Of a stretch of 64,000 bases of DNA, positions 54,537 through 64,000 are shown in pieces. The position numbers and the translations under genes are program-made. Position 1 is the stretch's first letter; the number at the start of each line of letters is the position of its first letter. The stretch lies in NCBI RefSeq assembly GCF_947039875.1, contig NZ_CAMRAN010000007.1, positions 43,207-107,206 on the forward strand. Direction: 5' to 3'. The stretch is from an uncultured Photobacterium sp. Lineage in GTDB: Bacteria > Pseudomonadota > Gammaproteobacteria > Enterobacterales > Vibrionaceae. The notes under the pieces were generated by a model. It saw only the letters and a list, made by a program, of their open reading frames with translations, was not told the origin of the DNA and made no database searches.

Positions 54537-56945
54537 TTAAGGTACTGCCGTAATTACACTTTTATCGTTAATGGTGATGTTTTTACCCATTGTATTTACA
54601 AATGACGCTATCTCCTGTTGTATTTCTTGTGTAACTGCAGGGCTTAGGGTTGGATCGAGTAATGACGAATGACCACCCTGATTAAATAATACCGCAGCTT
54701 GAATTAGCTGATCGGTAATGGATTGATCGGTTACTGTGAGGTTAAGTCCGGCAATTAAAGGGGTCGTGCCCGTAAAAGGAGAATATGGCTGCAAGATATC
54801 CGTTCCCTCAACGGTTGCCCTTGGTGGTGTCATATTAGGAATCGTCGCATCATCTTTTACTTGTGCTAAATATAATACCGTATTTGAGCTGACCAGTGGC
54901 GCATGATTGGTGGGATCTATGGTATCTAATACAGTTTGAGCGGCATAAGCAAAGCGGTTAAAGGTGGTATAAATAGCGGCTAATGTGGCGAGTGATGTGG
55001 GATCGCCTTGCGAGATTAACAGTGTTTGATAAGCATTAAAACACGCCGCAGCCGTTAATGATTGTTGGTCACAAAACGCTTTAAATTCAGCATTACTACT
55101 GAGCATTAAGTTACCTTTAACAAAATCACCAAAGCTACCTGAATTAAGCAGTAGATAAGGAATTTCGCCGCCAGGATTGGCTAATGCGAGGGTATGAATA
55201 TCAAAGTAAGCGGCATCTATTAGTGGTGATCCAAGGCTATGATTAGCAATATTGGCGACACTAATCCCGGTAATTGCACCTAAAGAGTGACCAATAAAAG
55301 TGACGCCTTGGGTTGGATTTAAGGTTTTTAAATGCCCCAAATTATTGATGGTAGTGCTATCACCTTCAGCAATTGTTGTTAAGATTTTGCCAATGGTTGC
55401 TCGTAAATTAATAATATCCGTAGTGCTTTGGCGTAAATTATCACGGGCGACAGTAAGAGCGGATAAGTTTAAATAATATTCAGGATGACCATCACTGGCA
55501 CTGCCGGGTACACCATCAATAGTGCGGCTTCCATGTAGAGGATGGTCAATCGCAAAAATAGCCTGACAATGATCATTAATAATATTGTCAGCAAGTGCGA
55601 TTACAGTGCCTCTGTGGCTGGTAATGCCATGTAAATAAATATTGGTACTGTTTTTTCCTATATCGTCACACTTGGCGGCTGTAGGTAAAATTAAGGTGTA
55701 ATCAATATATTGTACTGATTGTAATTTAGGTAATGGGCTAAAGCGGGTGATTAGGCGTTGAGGATCAAGTTGCTTACCATTTGCTAAGGTTAAGGTTGAA
55801 CCCGCTAATGCGACCAAGAGTTTATTTTGAACTTGAGGATCTGCGGCTGCTGCAATATCTGCTGGGGTGATATTAAGTGTTGCCAATTGCGCAATAATTG
55901 TGGCTTTATCAATATCACTTCCGGTGGCGAGTACTGAGCTGATAATGGCGATGCTTGGCATACCGCTCTGCCAAGGTGTGGTGGCAAAGTTGGCGGCACT
56001 ATTATTTAAAAAATAGGGTAATGCAACGGTACCAGTGTAAATTTCCCCTTTTCCAGCTGGGGTCTGTGTTTTTGAGTCAGTGAGGTTAGAGAAGCTAAAT
56101 AGGTTACGTAAATCAGAGGTTGTCACGCTGTCGGCAACAGCGCTGCCTTTCCATACCGCATTCGCCCCTTGTTGCAGTGCCAGTGCTGTGGCTGCTTTAA
56201 CACTAAACAATACATCGCCAACAGCGGCGGTGGTAAACCAACTGGAGAAAATAATGCTGTCTTTATTGACGCCTATTTTTTCAAACTCGGCTTCTGTTTT
56301 GTGCGTGATTGTTTGAGCGGGAATTAAGGCTGGGGTTGGAGCGGTTGCTTGCGCTTTTAATACTGCATAAGTATTGCTCATACCAACCTTGTCACCATTA
56401 CTGTCTTGCAGATCATTGGTGACAGCAAACATATAATTATGGGCTGGTTTTAATGGTTTTAATAGCACTACCGTTAAAGTGGTACCTGATGCAGAGAGTG
56501 CAAAGTCACCATTAGCTTGAGTGAGTTTTATTGGCGTTGTTGTGTCGGCATCATTGGTTGGATTAGTAGATTCAATTAAATAAAAACTGTTATTTAAGGT
56601 TGTTGTATCAAGATCCACACCGACGAATTGCAATTGTAGCGGTTGACTCGTACTCCAACCATCCGTTTGTCCCATGGCGACTAATGGATCACTACTATTA
56701 TTTGGATCGACGGCTGCGGCTTCGGTATTTAAGGTACCATCACGACTATCCATTAATAAATACGTCGGTTGAACGAGAATAGGATTTTGTGGATCGCTGA
56801 TTAAATCAAAATTAATTTTAGTGGCGGCGTTTACACTCTCGGTAATATTGGGATCAAGGGTGGGTGCACCTTCGGTCTTACTGTCACCACCACAACCTGT
56901 TAAGCCTAAACTTGTTACCAGTATCGTTAAAATATACTTATTCAT
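54537..56945 (-). CDS. volA: VolA/Pla-1/cef family extracellular lipase/lysophospholipase lipoprotein
   Basis: Lipobox LTGC; GHSLGAITG serine lipase motif; SAALIP-like organisation, adjacent fadL. Confidence 0.88.
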   Translation of the reverse strand: MNKYILTILVTSLGLTGCGGDSKTEGAPTLDPNITESVNAATKINFDLISDPQNPILVQPTYLLMDSRDGTLNTEAAAVDPNNSSDPLVAMGQTDGWSTSQPLQLQFVGVDLDTTTLNNSFYLIESTNPTNDADTTTPIKLTQANGDFALSASGTTLTVVLLKPLKPAHNYMFAVTNDLQDSNGDKVGMSNTYAVLKAQATAPTPALIPAQTITHKTEAEFEKIGVNKDSIIFSSWFTTAAVGDVLFSVKAATALALQQGANAVWKGSAVADSVTTSDLRNLFSFSNLTDSKTQTPAGKGEIYTGTVALPYFLNNSAANFATTPWQSGMPSIAIISSVLATGSDIDKATIIAQLATLNITPADIAAAADPQVQNKLLVALAGSTLTLANGKQLDPQRLITRFSPLPKLQSVQYIDYTLILPTAAKCDDIGKNSTNIYLHGITSHRGTVIALADNIINDHCQAIFAIDHPLHGSRTIDGVPGSASDGHPEYYLNLSALTVARDNLRQSTTDIINLRATIGKILTTIAEGDSTTINNLGHLKTLNPTQGVTFIGHSLGAITGISVANIANHSLGSPLIDAAYFDIHTLALANPGGEIPYLLLNSGSFGDFVKGNLMLSSNAEFKAFCDQQSLTAAACFNAYQTLLISQGDPTSLATLAAIYTTFNRFAYAAQTVLDTIDPTNHAPLVSSNTVLYLAQVKDDATIPNMTPPRATVEGTDILQPYSPFTGTTPLIAGLNLTVTDQSITDQLIQAAVLFNQGGHSSLLDPTLSPAVTQEIQQEIASFVNTMGKNITINDKSVITAVP

Positions 56946-56979
56946 ATATTCCCTTATTAAATGTTGTTATCCATTGGGG

Positions 56980-58257
56980 CTAAAAGGCATAGTTAAGTTG
57001 TGCTGCACCAATATAAGCAACGCTGCTGGCTGTAAAACGATCGTTATTTTCAATAAAATCATTCTCTTTGCCATAGACGTAGCTAAAACCCACATCGATA
57101 CTCAATTGATCGTTATAGTGATAGGTTGCGCCTGCTGAATACCAAAAACGATCGGTATCAGGAATACTGAGTGTGGCCTTGCCACCTTGTTCGTCATAGG
57201 CAAATCCAGCCCGTAACGTCACGTTGGAATTTAGCGTATAAGTCGTGCCAATCGCCCACCGGAATGCATCTTTGTAATCTTCATCTTTTAATAAACACAC
57301 CCCAGGCATTTGGCCGCCAAAATTACATTGTGAATTGGTAGCACGTAGCTCTTTAAAACTGCTCCATTGGGTCCAAAATAGGCTGTAGTGGACGGCTATT
57401 TGATGTGTAAGTTGATGAAAGCCAGAAAACTCAGCGGTAGCAGGAAGTACAATAGGCAGTTTGCCTTTGATGGTGTTACCGCGATTGCTACTGCCAAGTA
57501 CGAGGCCTGAATAGTCAGTAAAATCACCTTTAAAATCGAGATCGACTTTAGAACGATAAGCAATGCCAAAACGATTATTGTCGTCTACCTCATAAAATGC
57601 ACCGATATTCCAGCCCCAACTCCAAGTATCACCTTCCATGTTGATTGTTTTATCACTGGGCTTAATTGCAGGGTAAAAAGGCAACGCATTCTGACCATAG
57701 TGACGGTAGAGTTCAGCAGAGGCATAAACGGCATTGATTCCTACGCCAAGGCTTAATTGCTCGGTGACTTTATAAGCGACACTAGGGTTTAAGTTAATGG
57801 CAACTAATGAGGTTTTTCCGGCCGATGTACCTTCATAAAAATCTGCGGGATAATCGGTGGTTACGCCATAACCTGAAAATAATGCCACTCCCCAAGAGAG
57901 ACGATCATTGATGGGCATCACAAAGTAACTAGCAGGTACGAAAGCCATTGGTGCAACATTTTTAGCGGTTTGAACACCATTGGGAGCGTCATGGGCGGTA
58001 ATATCAATATCTGGTGCAACAATACTGCCGACGACTGAAACCGCCATTGTTTCAAAGTACGTCATTGCGGCTGGATTTCGAGAAATAACCGCTGGATTAT
58101 CGGCTATGGCGGCTTCTCCGGCAAAGGCTCGGCCTAAACCTGATGCTGATTGTTCTGATACTTGAAACCCCGCACCAAAGGCGGAAGTGGCGGTAAGACA
58201 GCTACAAAGAACAAGGGAAATATAACGTATATTTACGGACATTATTCTGCCTCTCAA
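56980..58257 (-). CDS. fadL: FadL/OmpP1 long-chain fatty acid outer membrane transporter
   Basis: GAGFQVSEQSASGLGRAFAGEAAIADNPAVISRNPAAM. Confidence 0.93.
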   Translation of the reverse strand: MRGRIMSVNIRYISLVLCSCLTATSAFGAGFQVSEQSASGLGRAFAGEAAIADNPAVISRNPAAMTYFETMAVSVVGSIVAPDIDITAHDAPNGVQTAKNVAPMAFVPASYFVMPINDRLSWGVALFSGYGVTTDYPADFYEGTSAGKTSLVAINLNPSVAYKVTEQLSLGVGINAVYASAELYRHYGQNALPFYPAIKPSDKTINMEGDTWSWGWNIGAFYEVDDNNRFGIAYRSKVDLDFKGDFTDYSGLVLGSSNRGNTIKGKLPIVLPATAEFSGFHQLTHQIAVHYSLFWTQWSSFKELRATNSQCNFGGQMPGVCLLKDEDYKDAFRWAIGTTYTLNSNVTLRAGFAYDEQGGKATLSIPDTDRFWYSAGATYHYNDQLSIDVGFSYVYGKENDFIENNDRFTASSVAYIGAAQLNYAF

Positions 58258-58451
58258 CGGTTATTATTTCATTTTTTATTCATCCATGAGGAAAAACAAA
58301 ACGCATTACAGATCAAGTATAAGAGCAATGTTGTATATTTGTTAAATTATACGAATTAATTGTTGGATTGGACGGTTATTTTTAATGAGAGGACGGGGAA
58401 TCGCTAATGGTGAGGTATCGATAAGATATAAATGAGATATCGGGGAAGTAT

Positions 58452-58477
58452 AAAAAAACCCATACTAAGATGGGCTT
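58452..58477 (-). terminator. rnt terminator
   Basis: Minus strand AAGCCCATCTTAGTATGGGTTTTTTT. Confidence 0.8.
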
Positions 58478-58501
58478 AATAAAGAGCAGGAGAAGGATAA
58501 A

Positions 58502-59164
58502 TTATTCTGCTGATGGCTCTTCTGTGGGAGTGCATAGCGGCCACCCACCTAATTGTTTCCACTTATTGACTATTTTACAAAACAATTCAGCGGTACGCTC
58601 GGTATCGTATAGCGCTGAGTGTGCTTCACGGTTATCAAAGGGAATTTCTGCAGTTTGGCATGCTTTAGCCAGTACTGTTTGTCCATACGCTAAACCACTT
58701 AATGCGGCAGTATCAAAGGTCGCAAAAGGATGGAATGGATTACGTTTTAGTTTCGCACGCTCTGATGCTGCCATCACAAAGCTGTGATCAAACGTTGCGT
58801 TATGCGCCACCATGATCGCACGAGTGCAATCAGTGTGTTTTTGTTCTTTTCTGATTTGCTTATAAATTTCTTTTAGTGCCACTTCTTCTGATACCGCACC
58901 CCGTAATGGGCTAAATGGGTCGCGAATACCATTAAATTCTAAGGCTTCTTTATGTAAAATCGCGCCTTCAAAAGGTGCAACATGGAAATGAATGGTTGTT
59001 GCAGGTTTTAACCAACCATCTTCATCCATCTGTAAAGTGACAGCACAAATTTCTAATAAGGCATCTGTTTTTGAATCAAAACCGGCCGTTTCAACGTCAA
59101 TGACGACAGGAAAGTAGCCGCGAAAGCGACTTTTTAAGGTGTTAAATTGGTTATCTTGGCTCAT
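58502..59164 (-). CDS. rnt: Ribonuclease T
   Basis: [34 protein letters not shown]; DEDDh exonuclease. Confidence 0.96.
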   Translation of the reverse strand: MSQDNQFNTLKSRFRGYFPVVIDVETAGFDSKTDALLEICAVTLQMDEDGWLKPATTIHFHVAPFEGAILHKEALEFNGIRDPFSPLRGAVSEEVALKEIYKQIRKEQKHTDCTRAIMVAHNATFDHSFVMAASERAKLKRNPFHPFATFDTAALSGLAYGQTVLAKACQTAEIPFDNREAHSALYDTERTAELFCKIVNKWKQLGGWPLCTPTEEPSAE

Positions 59165-59364
59165 AGCACTGCTGTCAAAATAATAGAATCCGATATTATG
59201 GCAGATTAACGGCTTAATTTCATTGCTGTTAAACCTCTGTGCATAATTTTATCCATTGATGATTTTATAAATAAAAGAAAGCTAAAGCTTACGTCATGGG
59301 TGCCGATATAGACATACACCGTTGTCATTGTCGCTGTATTATCTTCTTCTAATTTGGTTATAAA

Positions 59365-60261
59365 ATGAATTTAATTGAATTATTAATACCTTGGTTGCGA
59401 GTTGGATTGATCCTCAGTGTCTTTTTCTCCATGCCAACCGCCATGGCTAAAAATTATTTGGCGCAACCAAGCCAATCACAATGGCAAGTGGTTGTTGATA
59501 CTCCCTTAGAATGTCGTTTAAATCATGATATTCCCGGCTATGGTAGTGCGCAATTTTCAGCTCGTTCGAGTAAGAAAATGAATCTTCACTTTGAATTAAA
59601 AATGAACCGTCAATTGGGCGCGACACGAAACGTTAAACTCACATCGATGCCCCCATTATGGATGCCGGGTGACGCGGCTTATGCGATGACTAATTTGAAA
59701 TTTTTCAAACAATTTGATGGGTACATTGAAGGTAATACTGCATGGCAAATGTTAGCAGAGTTAGAAGATGGGCGTAATCCTACTTTTAGTTATAAAACGT
59801 GGCCAGTACAGCAACAACGCCAATTAGAAGTTGGTTTATCTGCGGTGAATTTTAATAAGTCATATCAAGACTTTAGTCAGTGTTTGAATAACTTAATGCC
59901 ATTTAGCTTTGATGATATTGCCTTTACGATTCTGCATTATAATAGTGACAGTGATGAGCTGGATAATATGTCTCAACAACGATTGTCACAAATTGCTGAT
60001 TATGTTCGTTATTCAGATGATATTGATTTAGTGCTGGTGGCGGCATACAGTGATTCAGCGCTTGGTACGGTAGAGGGACAACGTTTATCGGAACAACGAG
60101 CTGTAAAAATTGAAAGTTATTTTAAAGGGTTAGGTTTACCTGAAAATCGAATTCAAGTAGAAGCCTATGGAAAAAGAAGACCGATTGCTGATAATTCCAC
60201 TCCTGTCGGTCGTAATCAAAACCGCCGAGTGGTGATTTCATTAGGACGTAGTGAGGTTTAA
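59365..60261 (+). CDS. motY: Sodium-type flagellar motor protein MotY (OmpA-like C-terminus)
   Basis: Signal peptide; [64 protein letters not shown]; adjacent to rnt. Confidence 0.85.
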   Translation: MNLIELLIPWLRVGLILSVFFSMPTAMAKNYLAQPSQSQWQVVVDTPLECRLNHDIPGYGSAQFSARSSKKMNLHFELKMNRQLGATRNVKLTSMPPLWMPGDAAYAMTNLKFFKQFDGYIEGNTAWQMLAELEDGRNPTFSYKTWPVQQQRQLEVGLSAVNFNKSYQDFSQCLNNLMPFSFDDIAFTILHYNSDSDELDNMSQQRLSQIADYVRYSDDIDLVLVAAYSDSALGTVEGQRLSEQRAVKIESYFKGLGLPENRIQVEAYGKRRPIADNSTPVGRNQNRRVVISLGRSEV

Positions 60262-60331
60262 AGCGCAAGTAAATTACCGGTTGAACGTACTAGAAAGGCT
60301 GCTTTCACTCTTGTTACTCGCAGCATTACAA

Positions 60332-60967
60332 TTAAATTTCCACTTTATCTTTATACTCACAAAGGTCTTCAATAATGCAGCTACCACAACGGGGTTTACG
60401 TGCAATACAGGTATAACGGCCTTGTAAAATAAGCCAGTGGTGGACATCAACTTTAAATGCGGCAGGGACTACTTTTAGTAATTTTTGTTCTACTTGTTCG
60501 ACATTTTTTCCAATAGCGAACTTGGTGCGATTACAGACTCGAAAAATATGAGTATCAACCGCAATAGTCGGCCAACCAAATGCTGTGTTAAGGACGACAT
60601 TTGCTGTTTTACGTCCCACTCCCGGTAAGGCTTCCAATGCTTCGCGATCTTCAGGAATTTCACCGTTATGTTTATCGAGTAATAAACGACAAGTTTTGAT
60701 AACGTTTTCAGCTTTAGAATTAAATAAGCCAATGGTTTTTATGTATTGTTTTACGCCATCAACCCCAAGATCAAAAATAGCTTGGGGTGTATTAGCGATA
60801 GGGTACAGCTTATCCATAGCCTTATTGACACTGACATCTGTTGCTTGCGCTGACAGTAATACCGAAATTAACAACTCAAACGGTGTCGTCCAATGCAGTT
60901 CAGTTTGTGGATGTGGGTTTTCCGCTTGTAATCGTTCTAATATTTGAACCCGTTTTTGATTATTCAT
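60332..60967 (-). CDS. nth: Endonuclease III
   Basis: LEALPGVGRKTANVVLN HhH; C-terminal CIARKPRCGSCIIEDLC Fe-S. Confidence 0.96.
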   Translation of the reverse strand: MNNQKRVQILERLQAENPHPQTELHWTTPFELLISVLLSAQATDVSVNKAMDKLYPIANTPQAIFDLGVDGVKQYIKTIGLFNSKAENVIKTCRLLLDKHNGEIPEDREALEALPGVGRKTANVVLNTAFGWPTIAVDTHIFRVCNRTKFAIGKNVEQVEQKLLKVVPAAFKVDVHHWLILQGRYTCIARKPRCGSCIIEDLCEYKDKVEI

Positions 60968-61064
60968 AGTCTTTCCTGATGCAATATAATGCCAATATCA
61001 CCATGATTAAGGGTGAGCACCTATAGGGATAATGAGCATATTTGAGAATATTTATAGCAACAGT

Positions 61065-61090
61065 AAAACTGGCTCGAAAGCCAGTTTTAG
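61065..61090. terminator. Terminator between nth and rsxE
   Basis: TAAAACTGGCTcgaaAGCCAGTTTTAG. Confidence 0.65.
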
Positions 61091-61114
61091 TACTGAAAAG
61101 TCACAAATACCGTC

Positions 61115-61819
61115 TTACTTAACATCAGTAATACGTGCACGTTCCACTTTCGGTTGTTGTTGTTCTTGGGGTGATTGTTTCTTTTCTTTATATTTATCAA
61201 TAATATTTTTTAGAGCGATCATGAAACCAACGCCAATAAATGCGCCTGGCGGTAGCATTGCGAGTAAAAAGCTACTGTCAAAATGAAATATTTGAACATG
61301 CAATACTGACGCCCAATCACCTAATAAGCGGTTGGCACCATCAAATAATGAGCCTTTACTTAAAATTTCACGCATTGCACCCAGTAAAAATAGCGCAGAT
61401 GTCATACCTAGACCCATCCATAAACCATCTAATACCGCAGGTAATGGCTTATTTTTTGAGGCAAAGGCTTCTGCTCGACCGATAATAATACAGTTAGTTA
61501 CGATCAACGGAATAAAGATACCTAATGATTTATATAAGCCATAAACATAGGCATTCATTAATAACTGAACGCAGGTTACCAGTGATGCAATGATCATTAC
61601 AAAAACAGGTATGCGAATTTCTGACGGGACTAATTTTCTAATGACTGAAATAGTAAAGTTAGACATTACCAAAACCATGGTCGTCGCAAGTCCTAATCCC
61701 AGTGCATTGGTTGCTGTTGATGATACCGCGAGTAATGGACATAAACCCAACAACTGCACGACAGTTGGGTTGTTGTACCATAAGCCATTTTTCATCAACT
61801 CTTTATAAGATGTGGTCAT
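61115..61819 (-). CDS. rsxE: Electron transport complex subunit RsxE
   Basis: [30 protein letters not shown]. Confidence 0.95.
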   Translation of the reverse strand: MTTSYKELMKNGLWYNNPTVVQLLGLCPLLAVSSTATNALGLGLATTMVLVMSNFTISVIRKLVPSEIRIPVFVMIIASLVTCVQLLMNAYVYGLYKSLGIFIPLIVTNCIIIGRAEAFASKNKPLPAVLDGLWMGLGMTSALFLLGAMREILSKGSLFDGANRLLGDWASVLHVQIFHFDSSFLLAMLPPGAFIGVGFMIALKNIIDKYKEKKQSPQEQQQPKVERARITDVK

Positions 61820-61821
61820 AA

Positions 61822-62520
61822 TTATTCACTCGGACAGTCTAGTGGCTGGCTTAGGATCTGCTGTTGATTATTTTGCCAGTACAACGAGATATTTTTTACC
61901 GCTTTAACTACAGCACGTGGAGTAATGGTTGCGCCAGTAAACTGATCAAATTCACCACCATCTTTACGGACGTGGAATTTAGGATCGTTAGCGCCATTGA
62001 CTCGCTTACCTGTGAAACTATAGATCCAATCACTGACTGATGTTTCAATTTTATCACCTAGTCCTGGAGTTTCATGCTGCTCTAAAATACGAACGCCAGT
62101 GATAACCCCTTTAGTATCTAGGCCCACAATTAATTTGATTGCGCCACTGTATCCATCCGGTGCAATCCCTTCAATTGCAATCCCTGTTGTTTTACCTGCT
62201 TGAGTTGCAATATAAGCTGGCATCGGTGATTTAGTACCGATATAACGTAGATCTTTAACTAGCGTACAACTCTTATAAAGTAGGTTGTCATGGCTTGCGA
62301 CAGGAATAACTTGATTAAGTGTATTTAGTAACTGTTGTTGCTGTTGTTCAAAAATACGATCAGCCGTTAAATAGTGAGTAAGAGAAACTAATGCTGTCGA
62401 CAGTAAGGCAAAAACAGCCAGAATCAGACCATTTTTTTTCATGGATTTAAACATGGGCATACTCATTATTAGTGTCCATAAGTGCGTGGACGAGTGTAGT
62501 AATCGATGATTGGCACACAT
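61822..62520 (-). CDS. rsxG: Electron transport complex subunit RsxG; likely internal start near 62466
   Basis: Covalent FMN motif region [18 protein letters not shown]. Confidence 0.94.
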   Translation of the reverse strand: MCANHRLLHSSTHLWTLIMSMPMFKSMKKNGLILAVFALLSTALVSLTHYLTADRIFEQQQQQLLNTLNQVIPVASHDNLLYKSCTLVKDLRYIGTKSPMPAYIATQAGKTTGIAIEGIAPDGYSGAIKLIVGLDTKGVITGVRILEQHETPGLGDKIETSVSDWIYSFTGKRVNGANDPKFHVRKDGGEFDQFTGATITPRAVVKAVKNISLYWQNNQQQILSQPLDCPSE

Positions 62521-63515
62521 AAGTTGGCGAGTAGCACTGCAAAGGCGACCCCGTCAGGGAAACCACCCCAAGTACGAATGAGGTAGATCATTACGCCAAT
62601 AAAAGCACCAAAGATCAGTCGACCTTTTACGGTGGTTGTGGCAGTTACTGGATCGGTGGCAATAAAGAATGCGCCAAGCATGGTTGCACCAGAGAACATA
62701 TGTAATAGCGGTGAAGCGGCAACACTTGGATCAAGCACATGCATAACACTACTAATAACCAGTAATGACGTTAGCATTGCGACTGGAATGTGCCATTGAA
62801 TAATACGCAATTTAAGCAGTAATAAACCACCTAATAAGAAACCAATGTTAACCCACTCCCAACCAATGCCCGCCAGTGTACCGTAAACTGGTTTTTTCAT
62901 TGCTTCTGCAATTGTCAGTCCGGTTTTTAACGATGTTTTTAGAGTATCTAATGGGGTTGCCATGGTGTAGCCATCAACAGACATTTTTAGCTGTTGAATA
63001 CTGAAACCATCAGGTGTGTAACCAGTAAATATTGCAGACAGGCTATCCATAAAGGTCACAGGGTTAGCACTTAATGATGCGGGTGGTAGCCATGTTGTCA
63101 TTTGAACGGGGAATGAAATCAATAATACGACATAAGCAACCATTGCTGGGTTAAACAGGTTTTGACCCATGCCACCATAGAGGTGTTTCGCGACAACAAT
63201 CGCAAAGAATACGCCAATAACGGTGATCCACCACGGTGCCAGTGGGGGAATAGAAATACCAATTAATACCCCAGTTAATAGCGCGGTATTATCACGTAAA
63301 TAAGGTGCTAATGGACGTTGACGTAATTTAAGTACAATCGCTTCAAATGTAAGTGCACACAAAGAGGCGAAAACAATTTGGATCAGTGTTCCCAACCCAA
63401 AAAAGTAGCATTGAGCAATAACACCAAAAGCTGCACATAAAATAACCGTACGCATGATGGTACTTGTGCTGCGACGATTATGTGCATGGGGTGAGCTGGC
63501 AATATTAAAAGCCAC
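62469..63515 (-). CDS. rsxD: Electron transport complex subunit RsxD (GTG start)
   Basis: [18 protein letters not shown]-attachment region; [15 protein letters not shown]. Confidence 0.94.
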   Translation of the reverse strand: MAFNIASSPHAHNRRSTSTIMRTVILCAAFGVIAQCYFFGLGTLIQIVFASLCALTFEAIVLKLRQRPLAPYLRDNTALLTGVLIGISIPPLAPWWITVIGVFFAIVVAKHLYGGMGQNLFNPAMVAYVVLLISFPVQMTTWLPPASLSANPVTFMDSLSAIFTGYTPDGFSIQQLKMSVDGYTMATPLDTLKTSLKTGLTIAEAMKKPVYGTLAGIGWEWVNIGFLLGGLLLLKLRIIQWHIPVAMLTSLLVISSVMHVLDPSVAASPLLHMFSGATMLGAFFIATDPVTATTTVKGRLIFGAFIGVMIYLIRTWGGFPDGVAFAVLLANLCVPIIDYYTRPRTYGH

Positions 63516-63517
63516 GA

Positions 63518-64000
63518 TTATTCTTCCTCAATGTTGGATTGTGCTTTATTTGCTTGTTGTGCTGCTTTACGGGCTTTCGCTCGTGCAATGGCAGCAGCGA
63601 CAGCGGCTTTTTTAGGATCGATAACAACGTCAGTGTTCACTTCGCTAACAGGCTCAGCATTTGTTGTTGCATCGTTAACGGGAGCTTGAGTCTCGATGCT
63701 AACTTGTGCTTGCTGAGCGGCTTTACGGGCTTTTGCACGCGCAACGGCGGCAGCGACAGCGGCTTTTTTAGGATCGACTGCAGCGTCAGTGTTTGTTTCA
63801 GCAACTGGTGCCGTGTCTGTTGTTATGTCGTTAACAGGTGCTTGTTGTGCTGCTTTACGGGCTTTTGCACGTGCAACGGCAGCAGCAACTGCCGCTTTTT
63901 TAGGATCGACTGCAACGTCAGTGTTTGTTTCGGCAACAGGCGCCGTGTCTGTTGTTACGTCGTTAACAGGTGCTTGTTGCGCCGCTTTACGGGCTTTTGC
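63518..64000 (-). CDS. rsxC: Electron transport complex subunit RsxC, C-terminal Ala/Lys-rich repeat part only (runs off window)
   Basis: Open minus frame ending ...[19 protein letters not shown], repeated [23 protein letters not shown]; position upstream of rsxD. Confidence 0.88.
   Translation of the reverse strand, partial: AKARKAAQQAPVNDVTTDTAPVAETNTDVAVDPKKAAVAAAVARAKARKAAQQAPVNDITTDTAPVAETNTDAAVDPKKAAVAAAVARAKARKAAQQAQVSIETQAPVNDATTNAEPVSEVNTDVVIDPKKAAVAAAIARAKARKAAQQANKAQSNIEEE
63560..64000. repeat. Tandem repeats in rsxC 3' region, period 132 bp with one 156-bp unit
   Basis: CTTTACGGGCTTT(T/C)GC recurs at 63565, 63721, 63853 and 63985 with similar intervening sequence. Confidence 0.85.

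Noticed and set aside
63560-64000. RsxC repeats as a CRISPR-like or intergenic repeat array
   Set aside because: They lie in an open coding frame continuous with the RsxC C-terminus, with periods that are multiples of three.

Overview
Gammaproteobacterial chromosome segment, most likely Vibrionaceae and probably Photobacterium-like (inferred from gene content and synteny; no search was run). Bases ~1-8.9 kb look like the right-hand part of an AT-rich mobile island whose left end lies outside the window. It carries three tandem, translationally overlapping tyrosine-recombinase-type genes plus a small coiled-coil protein, an arrangement reminiscent of Gamma-Mobile-Trio (GMT) or Tn554-like modules. 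Its cargo is a YkgJ-like Cys protein, a 74-aa XRE/controller-type regulator, and a divergent winged-helix-like protein + SF2 helicase operon. The divergent promoter holds a palindrome resembling restriction-modification C-protein operators, but no methyltransferase or nuclease is visible, so this is the best candidate for an undescribed (possibly defensive) system. From ~8.9 kb to the end the window is conserved core chromosome: ycgN, ypfJ, dusC, dsbB, nhaB, fadR, spoVR/yeaH/prkA, yeaD, gapA, msrB, yeaC, ansA, sppA, fadH, ydjA, selD, mnmH, topB, a diguanylate cyclase, yejM/yejL/yejK, an M20 peptidase with yjiG/yjiH, nhaC, asd, sodB, grxD, a volA-like lipase with fadL, rnt, motY, nth and rsxE/G/D/C. 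I saw no rRNA, tRNA, CRISPR array or IS element. All calls come from reading motifs by eye.
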